The notes beneath the pieces are model-generated. The model was not told where the DNA came from. It saw only the letters and a program-made list of their open reading frames with translations, and did no database searches. The position numbers and the translations under genes were made by a program. From Anaerococcus sp. Marseille-P3625 (GTDB lineage: Bacteria; Bacillota; Clostridia; Tissierellales; Peptoniphilaceae), in the NCBI RefSeq assembly GCF_900232825.1, contig NZ_OCTP01000011.1:459262-523261 (forward strand): a DNA stretch of 64,000 bases, in the 5' to 3' direction. Below, piece after piece: positions 25,461-33,974 of this stretch. Each line of letters begins with the position of its first letter. The first letter of the stretch is position 1.

Positions 25461-26589
25461 AATCGTACTCGTTTACCGCTTTCTCGTATAAATCTTCACA
25501 TTTTCTGCCAAAGCTTTCCACAGAAAAATTTTCTATGGCATAGGATCTGGCATTTTTCTTTAATTTTTCGTAAAGATCTTTATCATCTAATATTTTATTA
25601 ACATATGTCTTGTATTGGTCAAAATTTTCGTAAGCATAACCATTAAATCCATCAATTAGAACATTTTCTAGTGATGTATCATTCCTACAAACTGCAATCG
25701 TCCCATTGGATAAGGCTTCGTAGTAGGTAAGGCCTTGGGTTTCTGATGTGGATGCAGTTGTAAAGATATCTGCCATTTGATAATATTTGTTGACATCTTT
25801 TGGATTGACCATGCCGACAAAATTTATATTTTTCTTAAAATTTTTGCTATATTCTTTTAATTTTTCAAGATATGGCCCGCCACCAACTATAACAAATTCC
25901 GTATCAGCTCTATCAAGCTTTTGATAAAAATCTATTAGCTCTTCGATGTTTTTTTCTTCGGCAATTCTACCTAAATAAAGCAAAACTTTTTTATTTTTGC
26001 TAATATCAAGCTCACTTCTTAGATCTTCATCATAAAGCTCTGGGATTTTTACTCCAGTTGCAATGATTTTTATTTTATCTGGACTTATATTATAGGATTT
26101 TAAAATTTCGCACGTTTTTTCTGTAGGAACTATTATGTAATTGCAAAGATCAGAAAAGGCCTTGCTTGCTTTAGCCACAATTTTTACACCAATTTTTTTG
26201 TGAGAAGTAAAATAATGGGTGTAATCTTCATAAACTGTATGGTAGGTGTGGACTAGGGGGATATTTAATATTTTCGAAAGAGCCTTTGCCATAATAAAAG
26301 TTGAAAATTCGCACTGACTATGGATAATATCTGGCTCCCACTTTCTAATTGCTCTAAGGTGAGTTTTTGCCAAAATATTTGTAACTCTCGCCTCAGGATA
26401 AATTTTCTTCGCAGAAAGAGAGCCAATATAATAGACATCTTCGCTTGTAAAGCTTGTGATGCTATCAGAAAGCGTTAGAACTTTCACATCGTGGCCTTGT
26501 TTTTCTAAATATTCTTTTAAATTTAAAACTGAACGCACTACCCCGTTTACAACAGGGTAATACCAATCGCTTGTAATTAATATTTTCAT
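25429..26589 (-). CDS. GT4 glycosyltransferase, probable 1,2-diacylglycerol 3-glucosyltransferase
   Basis: The protein has 386 residues. The first lobe begins ITSDWYYPVVNGVVRSVLNL and includes IIHSQCEFSTFIMA and VHTYHTVYEDYTHY, features of monoglucosyl-diacylglycerol synthases. The second lobe has LYLGRIAEEKNIEELI and SETQGLTYYEALSNG, the E-x7-E site. It should transfer glucose from UDP-glucose to diacylglycerol at the cytosolic membrane face, making the anchor for lipoteichoic acid or membrane glycolipid. It is the first gene of a three-gene operon. Confidence 0.82.
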   Translation of the reverse strand: MKILITSDWYYPVVNGVVRSVLNLKEYLEKQGHDVKVLTLSDSITSFTSEDVYYIGSLSAKKIYPEARVTNILAKTHLRAIRKWEPDIIHSQCEFSTFIMAKALSKILNIPLVHTYHTVYEDYTHYFTSHKKIGVKIVAKASKAFSDLCNYIIVPTEKTCEILKSYNISPDKIKIIATGVKIPELYDEDLRSELDISKNKKVLLYLGRIAEEKNIEELIDFYQKLDRADTEFVIVGGGPYLEKLKEYSKNFKKNINFVGMVNPKDVNKYYQMADIFTTASTSETQGLTYYEALSNGTIAVCRNDTSLENVLIDGFNGYAYENFDQYKTYVNKILDDKDLYEKLKKNARSYAIENFSVESFGRKCEDLYEKAVNEYDYESPSIYKRL

Positions 26590-26698
26590 AGTATCCTCAT
26601 CATTACTATATGTGCTTTTATTTTTTTTACAATTTTTCTAAAATATCTCACTTTAATTATTAAAAAACTTTAGTATAGTTTTAAAAAGTGAGGTAGTT

Positions 26699-27049
26699 AT
26701 GGGTCCTTTAATCGCATCAGATATTATACTATTAATTCTTACAATTTATGTAGGAATCTTTTTTAGAAATTTTTATAGTCCTTATCCTGAAATGAAAGTT
26801 GGTTTTCATATTTGGGAAGTTTGCTATAGCAAAGAGTGCTGGGAATACGGCAACAAATTTGCCGGCAAAATCACCATTATTCTTGGACTTTTGCTTTTTG
26901 GCATAATTTATCCAATCCTACTTTTTATAAAGTTAAAAAGATCCTACCTAACAATTTTACTAATTTTGTTTGCCCTAATTTATTTTTTACTGCTTTATTT
27001 TATAGTAAAAATAAGAATGCACAAAAAATTTAAGCTAAAAGATAAATAA
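26699..27049 (+). CDS. SdpI-like small membrane protein
   Basis: The protein has 116 residues with three to four membrane segments. The stretch CWEYGNKFAGKITIILGLLL corresponds to the WxxANxxxGK segment of the SdpI family, whose Bacillus founder gives immunity to the SDP toxin. The usual preceding G-R-T segment is only loosely kept. A GAGGTAGTT site precedes the ATG. It is a single gene between divergent operons. Immunity is a family-level possibility, not shown here. Confidence 0.65.
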   Translation: MGPLIASDIILLILTIYVGIFFRNFYSPYPEMKVGFHIWEVCYSKECWEYGNKFAGKITIILGLLLFGIIYPILLFIKLKRSYLTILLILFALIYFLLLYFIVKIRMHKKFKLKDK

Positions 27050-27072
27050 AGCCTAAAGGCTTTATTTTTTTA
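27046..27072. terminator. Bidirectional terminator between the SdpI-like gene and the ABC exporter
   Basis: AATAAAGCC-TAAA-GGCTTTATT has T-runs on both sides (TTTTTTTATCC on the plus strand; the minus strand is A-rich then T-poor beyond TTTAT). It serves the plus-strand gene well and lies at the stop codon of the minus-strand permease. Confidence 0.75.
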
Positions 27073-28654
27073 TCCTAAAATTCTCATGAGAACTTGTTTT
27101 TATGGCAAAGGCAAAGATTCCAATTAAAAGCGCCATTATAATTGCCATATATAATAAAATTGTATTTTTATCAACTGTTCCTTTCCAAATTCCAAGAGGG
27201 ATAGCTATGCAATTAATATAATAAAATATGCGTGCTACAAAATTGTAAGCTTTTCCAACACTCATGGCAGATACATCGTAAGGCTGAAAGCTATAATAAT
27301 TAAAAAGGTCAAAAGACGGATAAAAGATATAGGCTATGATTGCAAAAATCCCATAAATCATCAAATTTTTTAAAGTTAAAAATGAAAACTCAAAGTAAAT
27401 AAAGCTTAACGCCAATAAAATCACAAGCAAGGCTGGCAAGCTTATTTTTAGAATTGACCTAAGCCTAAATTTGTACATATCAAAAATCGCCTTTTTATCC
27501 TTATAAAATCCGTAAACCATCAAAGATCTATCACAATTTTCAAACATGATTCGACTTAGATTTTCAATTTTAAAGAGTATATACGTTATAATTATTAGTC
27601 CTGTTGGAATTATTTTATCCGCCGAATCTGATATATCTTTTAAATAAATTTTACCAAAAACTATAGCTAATACTAAAAATCCAGCAAAAAATATGTATTT
27701 TTTTATTAAAGGCTTAATAATAATTCTCTTGTGCCTTTGGAAAAATAACTTATTTAAAAATTCGTAAGCAAAAACATTAGAAGATTTATCAAAGGTTAGA
27801 TCTTCTTTTTTAAGACTTATTGAAGCTTTATAAATTTCCTTAGGATCTGTGCTAATATTTGCCTGGTCAAATTTTGCTTTTTCTAAAATTTTCCCATAAT
27901 TATCAAAGGAAAATAAATATTTTAGAGTAAACAAATAAAAAATCAAGCTTATGGCAAAGCTAATTAGTAAAATTTTCTCATCGATTACTCTAATTTTTTG
28001 GCAAAGGAAAAAAACTAGGACAAAATTTCCCAAAACCACAAGCACTTTATTGGTAAAATCTTTCTCATATTTGTCAAAAATATGTAAATTTAGTCCGCTT
28101 ATGCTAACTCCTAGAAAATTTATGATAAAAGTTAGTAAAATCGCTTCTTTTAGAGAAAAAATCATACAAAAAGGCAAAATTCTTCCAATAGTTTCCAATA
28201 AAGGTTCAAAAATTCCAAAAATTAAACTGCTTTCCTTAGCTTTTATCTTATATATTATCCCAAGCATCCTCATTTTGAACCTACTTCCATAAATTTCATT
28301 GGCTAATAAAGTAGGAGCCAAATAAAAGGCCAAAAAAGCATAGGAATTTTTACCGATATTAAAAAAAGTATCGTAAATTCCACCATTTAATTTGCCAAAA
28401 CTTGTAAAAATCCAAAGGATAAAGCCTGACATAAAAATAGCTAATAAAAAGGATAAGTAGGAAATTACAATTTGCTTGAGGATTGAAAAAATTGGCCCAA
28501 AAAAATAGACGAATTTTTTAAGTCTGTAAAATTTGTACTTATCTCCAGTAAATTTGCCAATTATAGGAAGATTGTGAAAAAATCTTATAATAGTATTTAT
28601 AAGAGCGCAAAGCTCTGCATTTTCAATAATTCTATATTTTTTGTAATATTGCAT
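27062..28654 (-). CDS. Large ABC exporter membrane subunit, unknown substrate
   Basis: The protein has 530 residues with about 12 membrane helices spread over its length and no signal peptide. The sequence is highly hydrophobic, with lysine-rich loops. It follows the ABC ATPase gene with a one-base gap, so it is very likely the permease of that transporter. I recognise no closer family. Confidence 0.75.
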   Translation of the reverse strand: MQYYKKYRIIENAELCALINTIIRFFHNLPIIGKFTGDKYKFYRLKKFVYFFGPIFSILKQIVISYLSFLLAIFMSGFILWIFTSFGKLNGGIYDTFFNIGKNSYAFLAFYLAPTLLANEIYGSRFKMRMLGIIYKIKAKESSLIFGIFEPLLETIGRILPFCMIFSLKEAILLTFIINFLGVSISGLNLHIFDKYEKDFTNKVLVVLGNFVLVFFLCQKIRVIDEKILLISFAISLIFYLFTLKYLFSFDNYGKILEKAKFDQANISTDPKEIYKASISLKKEDLTFDKSSNVFAYEFLNKLFFQRHKRIIIKPLIKKYIFFAGFLVLAIVFGKIYLKDISDSADKIIPTGLIIITYILFKIENLSRIMFENCDRSLMVYGFYKDKKAIFDMYKFRLRSILKISLPALLVILLALSFIYFEFSFLTLKNLMIYGIFAIIAYIFYPSFDLFNYYSFQPYDVSAMSVGKAYNFVARIFYYINCIAIPLGIWKGTVDKNTILLYMAIIMALLIGIFAFAIKTSSHENFRIKK

Positions 28655-28655
28655 A

Positions 28656-29351
28656 TCAAGCCTTTAGTAAATCAATAACTTCCGCCTCAAAATCAGGATT
28701 ATCTTTGATTTTCTTGTCAACTTTTTGAATTTTCCCTTGGTGAAGCAAAATTATTTCGTCGGCCATATTTTTTGCTAAATCTAAAATATGAGTAGAAAAA
28801 ATAATTATGTGTTCGCTTTTGATTGATTTAATCAGATCTTTCATTTCTTTTTGGACAACTACATCTAGGGAATTTAGAGGTTCGTCCATCAAAATTACCA
28901 AAGGTTTCAAAATTAAAAACATCATCATCTGCAATTTATTTCTCATTCCCGTCGAATAATCTTGGATAAGTCTATCCAAATCTTCATCAAGAAATTTTAC
29001 CAAATCAAAATAATAGGACGGATCTTTTAGGTCTTTGATTTTTTCCTCGTTAACTTCTATAAAAAATTTTATAAATTCTCTTCCAGTCAAAAATTTCGGC
29101 AAATCTGGTTCTGCTAACATCAAAAATATGTCATCTAACTTTAGTGGAAGTTTTTTATCGCCATCCACAAGATAAAATTCTCCCTGGTCATTTTTAAGTT
29201 CTTTAGCTATTAGGTTAAACAAAGTAGTTTTCCCTGCACCATTTCTGCCCAAAAGTCCATAAATAATTCCCTGGTCAAAAGTTACCGACAAATCATTTAG
29301 GACGTTTTTCTCTTTAAAACTTTTTGATAAATTTTCTATAACAACTTGCAA
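28656..29351 (-). CDS. ABC transporter ATP-binding protein
   Basis: The protein has 231 residues. Walker A is GRNGAGKTT (about 35-43), the signature reads YSTGMRNKLQMM, Walker B is VILMDEPLNSLD and the H-loop is FSTHILDL. The signature variant is that of ABC-2-type exporters. It is transcribed with the HAD phosphatase upstream (17-base gap) and the large permease downstream. Confidence 0.9.
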   Translation of the reverse strand: MQVVIENLSKSFKEKNVLNDLSVTFDQGIIYGLLGRNGAGKTTLFNLIAKELKNDQGEFYLVDGDKKLPLKLDDIFLMLAEPDLPKFLTGREFIKFFIEVNEEKIKDLKDPSYYFDLVKFLDEDLDRLIQDYSTGMRNKLQMMMFLILKPLVILMDEPLNSLDVVVQKEMKDLIKSIKSEHIIIFSTHILDLAKNMADEIILLHQGKIQKVDKKIKDNPDFEAEVIDLLKA

Positions 29352-29368
29352 AGTAAGCTCCTAGTGCC

Positions 29369-30019
29369 TCAAATTCTTCTAATACTTGTAATTTCTTCTG
29401 GCGAATCTATTATCAAATCTGGTTTTTCTTTTTCTAAAATTTCTCTATCTCTAAAGCCCCAAGAACAAGCAACTGTAAAGACATTGGCGTTTTTGCCACA
29501 TTTTATATCAACTTCGCTATCGCCAAAATATAAAATATCAGAAAAATTCACCCCAAAATGATCAGCAATTATCATAAGTCCCTCAGCTGAAGGTTTTCTC
29601 TTGTAATCATTTCTAAAACCAAGAATGTAATCAAAATAATTTTCTCCAAAAATTCCATTTAATATTTTTTTGCAAGTTTGGTCAGGTTTATTGGAAAAAG
29701 CTACAATTATTTCCTTTCTTTCTTTCAAAATATCCAAAGCTTCCTTAATCCCAGAAAAAGGCTCGGTTAGATAGAGTGGATTATCGTCGTAGGATTTATT
29801 ATAAACATTGTAAATTTCTTCTTTTAAGCTCTCATCTCCATCAAAATTTTGATAGTCAAAGGCTCTATTAAGCAAAACTTTTGGCCCATTTCCAACAAAT
29901 TCTCTAATCTTTTTTATTGGAATTTCAACAAGTCCATAAGCTTTTAAAGTTTTATTTAAGTGATAACTAATAACCTTTAGCGTATTAAGTAAAGTTCCAT
30001 CTATATCAAAAATATACAT
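29369..30019 (-). CDS. HAD-superfamily phosphatase (phosphoglycolate phosphatase-like)
   Basis: The protein has 216 residues. Motif I is IFDIDGTLLNT with the two catalytic aspartates, the cap domain contains REFVGNGPKVLL, motif II is VAFSNKP, and motifs III and IV are KRKPSAEG and ILYFGDSEVDIKCG. The helical cap and length match the PGP/PpaX group. The substrate may be phosphoglycolate or pyrophosphate and cannot be fixed here. It heads a three-gene unit with the ABC exporter. Confidence 0.88.
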   Translation of the reverse strand: MYIFDIDGTLLNTLKVISYHLNKTLKAYGLVEIPIKKIREFVGNGPKVLLNRAFDYQNFDGDESLKEEIYNVYNKSYDDNPLYLTEPFSGIKEALDILKERKEIIVAFSNKPDQTCKKILNGIFGENYFDYILGFRNDYKRKPSAEGLMIIADHFGVNFSDILYFGDSEVDIKCGKNANVFTVACSWGFRDREILEKEKPDLIIDSPEEITSIRRI

Positions 30020-30169
30020 CTTAACTCCTTTTAAATTTATACTAACACTTTACCATAAAAAATTCTTTTTGGATAATTTCATTTTTTTATTAATAATATT
30101 AGTAACTTTTCCTAATACTGTATGATAATTTGCTAATGAATCTTAAGTTTCATTATTTTTTTAATTCTT

Positions 30170-30395
30170 AGCCTTCGTCCTTGAAGGGCGGCTTTAAGGG
30201 ACTTTCGATTGTCCCTCCAAAGCTCTTTTGTCCACGAAAACTCGCTTTTGACAAAGCTCCTCCGTGCTACCGCACTCTGTTTTCGGTGTAAAACTCCAAA
30301 ATCAATGGAGTTTTACACCCACACAAACCTCACCCTATAAACGACCATTGCATGGAGCAAAAGTGTAGGAATTGCTTCGCAATGTCCTGTTTGAA
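30170..30395. repeat. Partial or rearranged copy of the MITE-like repeat
   Basis: The segment begins with the terminal motif GCCTTCGTCCTTGAAGGGC and GGGACTTTCGATTGTCCC, and ends with the core CGACCATTGCATGGAGCAA and GGAATTGCTTCGCAATGTCC, all shared with the complete copies. Its middle differs and contains a 14-bp perfect hairpin GGTGTAAAACTCCA / TGGAGTTTTACACC (30285-30319). The far terminus is not seen. It is clearly richer in GC than the surroundings and carries no credible gene. Confidence 0.7.
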
Positions 30396-30407
30396 AAATC
30401 TAAAACC

Positions 30408-30600
30408 ACCTGGCATGTTGAGCGAAAGGAATCACAAGATTCCTGTAGTCGAAACATCTCTTGGGATTTGGAAAATATTTATTAAACAAAACTCCCACAA
30501 GATCCTTCGACTCACTTCGTTCGCTCAGGATGCCAAAGAGTGTATGTATGTATGTTCGCTCAGGATGCCAGCGGAGTATATGTTTTCGTTGAAATGCCAA
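30408..30600. repeat. REP-like palindromic repeat region with a short tetranucleotide run
   Basis: TGGCATGTTGAGCGAA (from 30411) is mirrored by TTCGTTCGCTCAGGATGCCA (ending 30534), and GTTCGCTCAGGATGCCA occurs again at 30554-30570. The block GATCCTTCGACTCACTTCG is itself palindromic with the adjoining bases. A TGTA repeat lies at 30540-30554. The resemblance is to the interspersed palindromes whose false translation reads ILSERSESKDL. No gene is supported. Confidence 0.6.
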
Positions 30601-30623
30601 GTGTTGTAGCAAAATACACTACA

Positions 30624-31050
30624 TATTTGATATCTTATATTTTAAAATTCTTTTATTTTACTTCCTTCGTCCTTGGAGGGCGGCTTTAAGGGACTTTCGA
30701 TTGTCCCTCCAAAGCCCCCTCCAAACCACCCAGCAAAGGACACCCTGTAAACGACCATTGCATGGAGCAACAAGGGTAGGAATTGCTTCGCAATGTCCTG
30801 TTTGAATATAAAGTTAGAAAATTGAAACAATAAACTTACTGATATTCTAAAGTGTTTATAACTCAATTATTTCAAAAAAAAGAATTCGCGGAGCGAACTT
30901 CTACTACTCATTGCTCCCTGCAAGGGCGGCGGGGGTGAATAAGGTTGGGGGTTTGGGGGAGGATAAAGGGGTCTCCGTAACCCCTATACCCTATCCACCA
31001 AGAACGAAGTCAATTTTATAAAATAAGAAAACATAATAGATATCAAATAA
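30624..31050. mobile_element. MITE-like element, copy 1 (about 427 bp, non-coding)
   Basis: The left end reads TATTTGATATCTTATA and, 35 bases on, CTTCGTCCTTGGAGGGCGG. The right end, read inverted, gives TTATTTGATATCTATTATG and GACTTCGTTCTTGGTGG. These make imperfect terminal inverted repeats of about 55 bp. The interior holds hairpins (GGGAC..GTCCC, ATTGC-TTC-GCAAT, CCAT-TGC-ATGG, GGGGT..ACCCC) and the 41-bp block at 30874-30914 that is identical, inverted, in copy 2. There is no transposase gene, so any movement would need an enzyme from elsewhere. Confidence 0.75.
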
Positions 31051-31157
31051 TTAAAAACTTAATAATTAAAAAAATAATTTTTCTAGGTCTTTTCCATGTA
31101 ATTGTGTATACAAAGAGTAAAGTATAAATTAATACAAGAATTTGAAAAGAGGATTTA

Positions 31158-32603
31158 ATGAATAATAAAAGAAATTTATCCTTGCTTAGTGATTTTTATG
31201 AATTTACTATGGCAAATGGATATTTTAATAATGGTATGAAAGATACTGTGGCAATTTTTGATGCATTTTATAGAAATAATCCTGATGGAGGTGGATATTC
31301 AATCTTTGCGGGCTTAAATGACATAATCGATTATGTGAAAAATTTATCTTTTTCTGCTAGCGATATAGAATATCTTAGAAAAGAAGGTAATTTCTCAGAA
31401 GATTTTTTGGATTATCTTAAAGATTTCAAATTTACAGGAGATATTTGGGCATATCCAGAAGGATCTGTAATTTTCCCAAATGAGCCAATTGTAACTGTCA
31501 AAGCTCCAATAATTGAATGTTCTATTTTAGAAACATATTTACTTTTGTCTATGAATTTTAATTCATTGATAGCTACAAAAACTAGCCGAATTGTAAAGGC
31601 AGCTGGCAATAGACTTGTTATGGAATTTGGTGCAAGACGTGCCCAAGGAGCAGATGCTTCACTAACTGGAGCAAGAGCAGCTTACATAGCTGGAGCCCCT
31701 GTTACAAGCAACACTCTATCAGCCAAAACTTACGGTTTTAAACCTGCAGGAACTATGGCTCATTCTTGGATTCAAGCCTTTGATAGCGAGTATGAAGCTT
31801 TCAAAACTTACGCTCTAGCCTATCCAGAAAATTGCATTTTGCTAATTGATACCTACGATACTATCAACAGTGGTCTACCAAATGCTATGAGAATTTTCAA
31901 GGAAATTTTAGAGCCTAGAGGTTTATCTGGTGGAGTAAGAATTGATTCTGGCGACCTTGCATATTTATCCAAAGAAATTAGAAAAATCTTAGATGAAAAT
32001 GGTTTTAAGGATGCAAAAATTGTAGCAAGCAATTCCCTTGACGAATTTAAAATTATTTCACTACTAAACCAAGGAGCGGAAATAGATTCCTTTGGCATTG
32101 GCGAAAGACTCATAACTAGCAAATCCGACCCAGTTTTTGGAGGAGTTTACAAGCTTGTGGGAATTTATGATGACGATCAACTCATTTCAAAAATCAAAGT
32201 TTCAGAAAATGTAGAAAAAATCACCACTCCAGGCTTTAAAAATGTTTACAGACTTTACGACAAGAAAACTGGCAAAGCTGAAGCTGATTATATTACCCTT
32301 AGAGATGAAGAAATGGACGATAGCAATCCTCTTGTAATATTTGATCCTTTATTTACTTGGAAAATGAAAAAAATGGATAATTATAAGGCAAGACTAATGC
32401 AAGAGAAGATTTTTGAAAATGGTAAGTTGATTTATGAAGAGCCATCTCTTGATGAAATTGCAAAATATTGCAAGAACGAGCTAGATAGTATGTGGGAAGA
32501 AGTGAAAAGATTTGATACTCCGCACAATTATTACGTCGACTTATCACAAAAATTGTGGAATCTCAAACAAAATCTAATTCTTGAAGCTAAAAAAGGCATA
32601 TGA
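31158..32603 (+). CDS. pncB: Nicotinate phosphoribosyltransferase
   Basis: This 481-residue enzyme joins nicotinate with PRPP in NAD salvage. It shows LLSDFYEFTMANGYFNNG at the start, the active-site histidine in GTMAHSWIQAFDSE, the phosphoribosyl region VRIDSGDLAYLSKEIR and VASNSLDEFKI. It is the long Firmicutes form. The promoter is not clear: TATAAA lies about 35 bases before the start, with a weak TTGTGT upstream. It forms an operon with the SDR gene and is enclosed by inverted MITE copies. Confidence 0.95.
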   Translation: MNNKRNLSLLSDFYEFTMANGYFNNGMKDTVAIFDAFYRNNPDGGGYSIFAGLNDIIDYVKNLSFSASDIEYLRKEGNFSEDFLDYLKDFKFTGDIWAYPEGSVIFPNEPIVTVKAPIIECSILETYLLLSMNFNSLIATKTSRIVKAAGNRLVMEFGARRAQGADASLTGARAAYIAGAPVTSNTLSAKTYGFKPAGTMAHSWIQAFDSEYEAFKTYALAYPENCILLIDTYDTINSGLPNAMRIFKEILEPRGLSGGVRIDSGDLAYLSKEIRKILDENGFKDAKIVASNSLDEFKIISLLNQGAEIDSFGIGERLITSKSDPVFGGVYKLVGIYDDDQLISKIKVSENVEKITTPGFKNVYRLYDKKTGKAEADYITLRDEEMDDSNPLVIFDPLFTWKMKKMDNYKARLMQEKIFENGKLIYEEPSLDEIAKYCKNELDSMWEEVKRFDTPHNYYVDLSQKLWNLKQNLILEAKKGI

Positions 32604-33334
32604 TTGCAATAATAACAGGAGCAAGCTCTGGAATAGGCCTTGAATTTGCCAAACAAATTGACCAAATTGGCTTTGATAAAATAATTCTTATAGCAAGAAG
32701 AAAAGAAAGGCTTATAGCTTTAAGCGAAATTTTGCAAAGTAATGTCCAAATTCTAGACTTAGACCTAAGAAAAGATGAAAGTTTTAAGATCCTAGAAGAA
32801 AATATAAAAGATAAGAAAATAGGACTAGTAGTAAATTCGGCTGGCCTTGGGATAAATGATTATTTTGATGAAATTTCAATAGAAAAAGATGAAAATGTTA
32901 TAGATGTAAACATAAGTGCTCTTACAAAAATAATAAAAATTGTAAAACCTTACATGGCAGAAAATTCTTCCATAATAAATGTCGCATCAGTAGCAGGCTT
33001 TATCCCTCAGCCCAAATTTGCAGTTTATGCTGCAAGCAAATCCTATGTAATAAGCCTATCAAGAGCATTAAATATGGAATTTAAAGATGAAAAAATACAC
33101 GTCCAAGCTCTCTGCCCAAATCCAGTAGCAACAGAATTTTTCCAAGGGAACGACCCGAAATTTAAAAAATTTGCCTACGAAGATATAGAAAAATTAGTAG
33201 CAAAATCACTAAAAAAATCCAAAAGCAAAGACCTAGTAACAACAAATCCACTTGCAAAAATAGTTCAAATACTAGGAAAAATTTTTCCCCACAAATGGAT
33301 AATGATAATTGAAAAATTAATAGGATTATATTAA
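32600..33334 (+). CDS. Short-chain dehydrogenase/reductase
   Basis: The protein has 244 residues in the classical SDR fold. The cofactor loop is TGASSGIGLEFAK (about 5-17), NSAGLG replaces NNAG, and the catalytic residues are Ser in NVASVAGF, Tyr and Lys in YAASKSYV. CPNPVATEFF follows. RRKER after the second strand suggests NADP(H). The substrate is unknown. Its start overlaps the pncB stop in an ATGA, an unusual pairing. Confidence 0.92.
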   Translation: MIAIITGASSGIGLEFAKQIDQIGFDKIILIARRKERLIALSEILQSNVQILDLDLRKDESFKILEENIKDKKIGLVVNSAGLGINDYFDEISIEKDENVIDVNISALTKIIKIVKPYMAENSSIINVASVAGFIPQPKFAVYAASKSYVISLSRALNMEFKDEKIHVQALCPNPVATEFFQGNDPKFKKFAYEDIEKLVAKSLKKSKSKDLVTTNPLAKIVQILGKIFPHKWIMIIEKLIGLY

Positions 33335-33361
33335 AAGCAAGATTGTTTTCTTGCTTTTTTA
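33333..33361 (+). terminator. Terminator of the pncB-SDR operon
   Basis: AAAAGCAAG-ATTGTTTT-CTTGCTTTT is followed by T-rich sequence directly after the stop codon. Confidence 0.85.
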
Positions 33362-33397
33362 ATTTGCTATTTTTAGAAGTATCGGAAATAGAAAACA

Positions 33398-33475
33398 ATA
33401 TTTTTTATAGATGTAAATCTTATATTCTAATATTCTTTTACTTTCTAGACTTCGACCTTGGAGGGCGGCTTTAAG
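33398..33475. repeat. Solitary terminus of the MITE-like repeat
   Basis: The sequence TCTTATATTCTAATATTCTT then ACTTCGACCTTGGAGGGCGGCTTTAAG matches the left end of copy 1 in the same orientation and then stops abruptly. It looks like the stump of a deleted element. The next 60 bases are plain A/T-rich sequence. Confidence 0.6.
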
Positions 33476-33535
33476 AAAAAGTTTAAAAAATCAAAATAAA
33501 AATATATAAATATTTTTTTGTTGTAAATTATTTAA

Positions 33536-33959
33536 TTATTTGATATCTTATAAGTTTATGTTTTTTTATTAAATGTCTTCGTTTTCGGGGGATAGGAATT
33601 AGGGGCGGCAGAGGCCCCTTATTTCCTTTCCCCCGATCCCCCTAAACCTTTTTAACCCCTCTGCCACTGCGTGGGGCAATGAGTAGTAGAAGTTCGCTCC
33701 GCGAATTCTTTTTTTTAATCATTGGTTTTAAAAAGCTTTGGAACATCAGTCAGTTTATTGTTTCAATTATCTAATTTTATTATCAAATAGGACATTGCGA
33801 AGCAATTCCTAGCCTTGTTGCTCCATGCAATGGTCGTTTAAGGGTGAGGTTTGTGTGGGCAAAAGGGCTTTGAAGGGACAATCGAAAGACCCTTTATGCT
33901 GCCATCCAAGAACAGAGTCTAAAATTACAAATTTCATAAGAACATAAGAAATCTTATTT
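33536..33959. mobile_element. MITE-like element, copy 2 (about 424 bp, inverted relative to copy 1)
   Basis: It begins TTATTTGATATCTTATAAG and GTCTTCGTTTTCGGGGG and ends, inverted, with AGACTCTGTTCTTGGATGG. Read in reverse complement it follows copy 1 over nearly its whole length, including the 41-bp identical block at 33676-33716 and the core GGACATTGCGAAGCAATTCC and GCTCCATGCAATGGTCG. It has its own long hairpins (AGGGGC..GCCCCT). No gene is present. Confidence 0.75.
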
Positions 33960-33974
33960 CTTTTTTAAAAAATC

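Noticed and set aside
30540-30600. Short tandem and palindromic repeats considered as a CRISPR array
   Set aside because: No regular repeat-spacer pattern and no cas genes in the window.
30400-30866. Two minus-strand open frames of 70 and 74 codons, one reading ILSERSESKDL
   Set aside because: They lie wholly in palindromic repeats and the MITE-like element. The peptide is a known type of false translation of interspersed repeats. No ribosome-binding sites.
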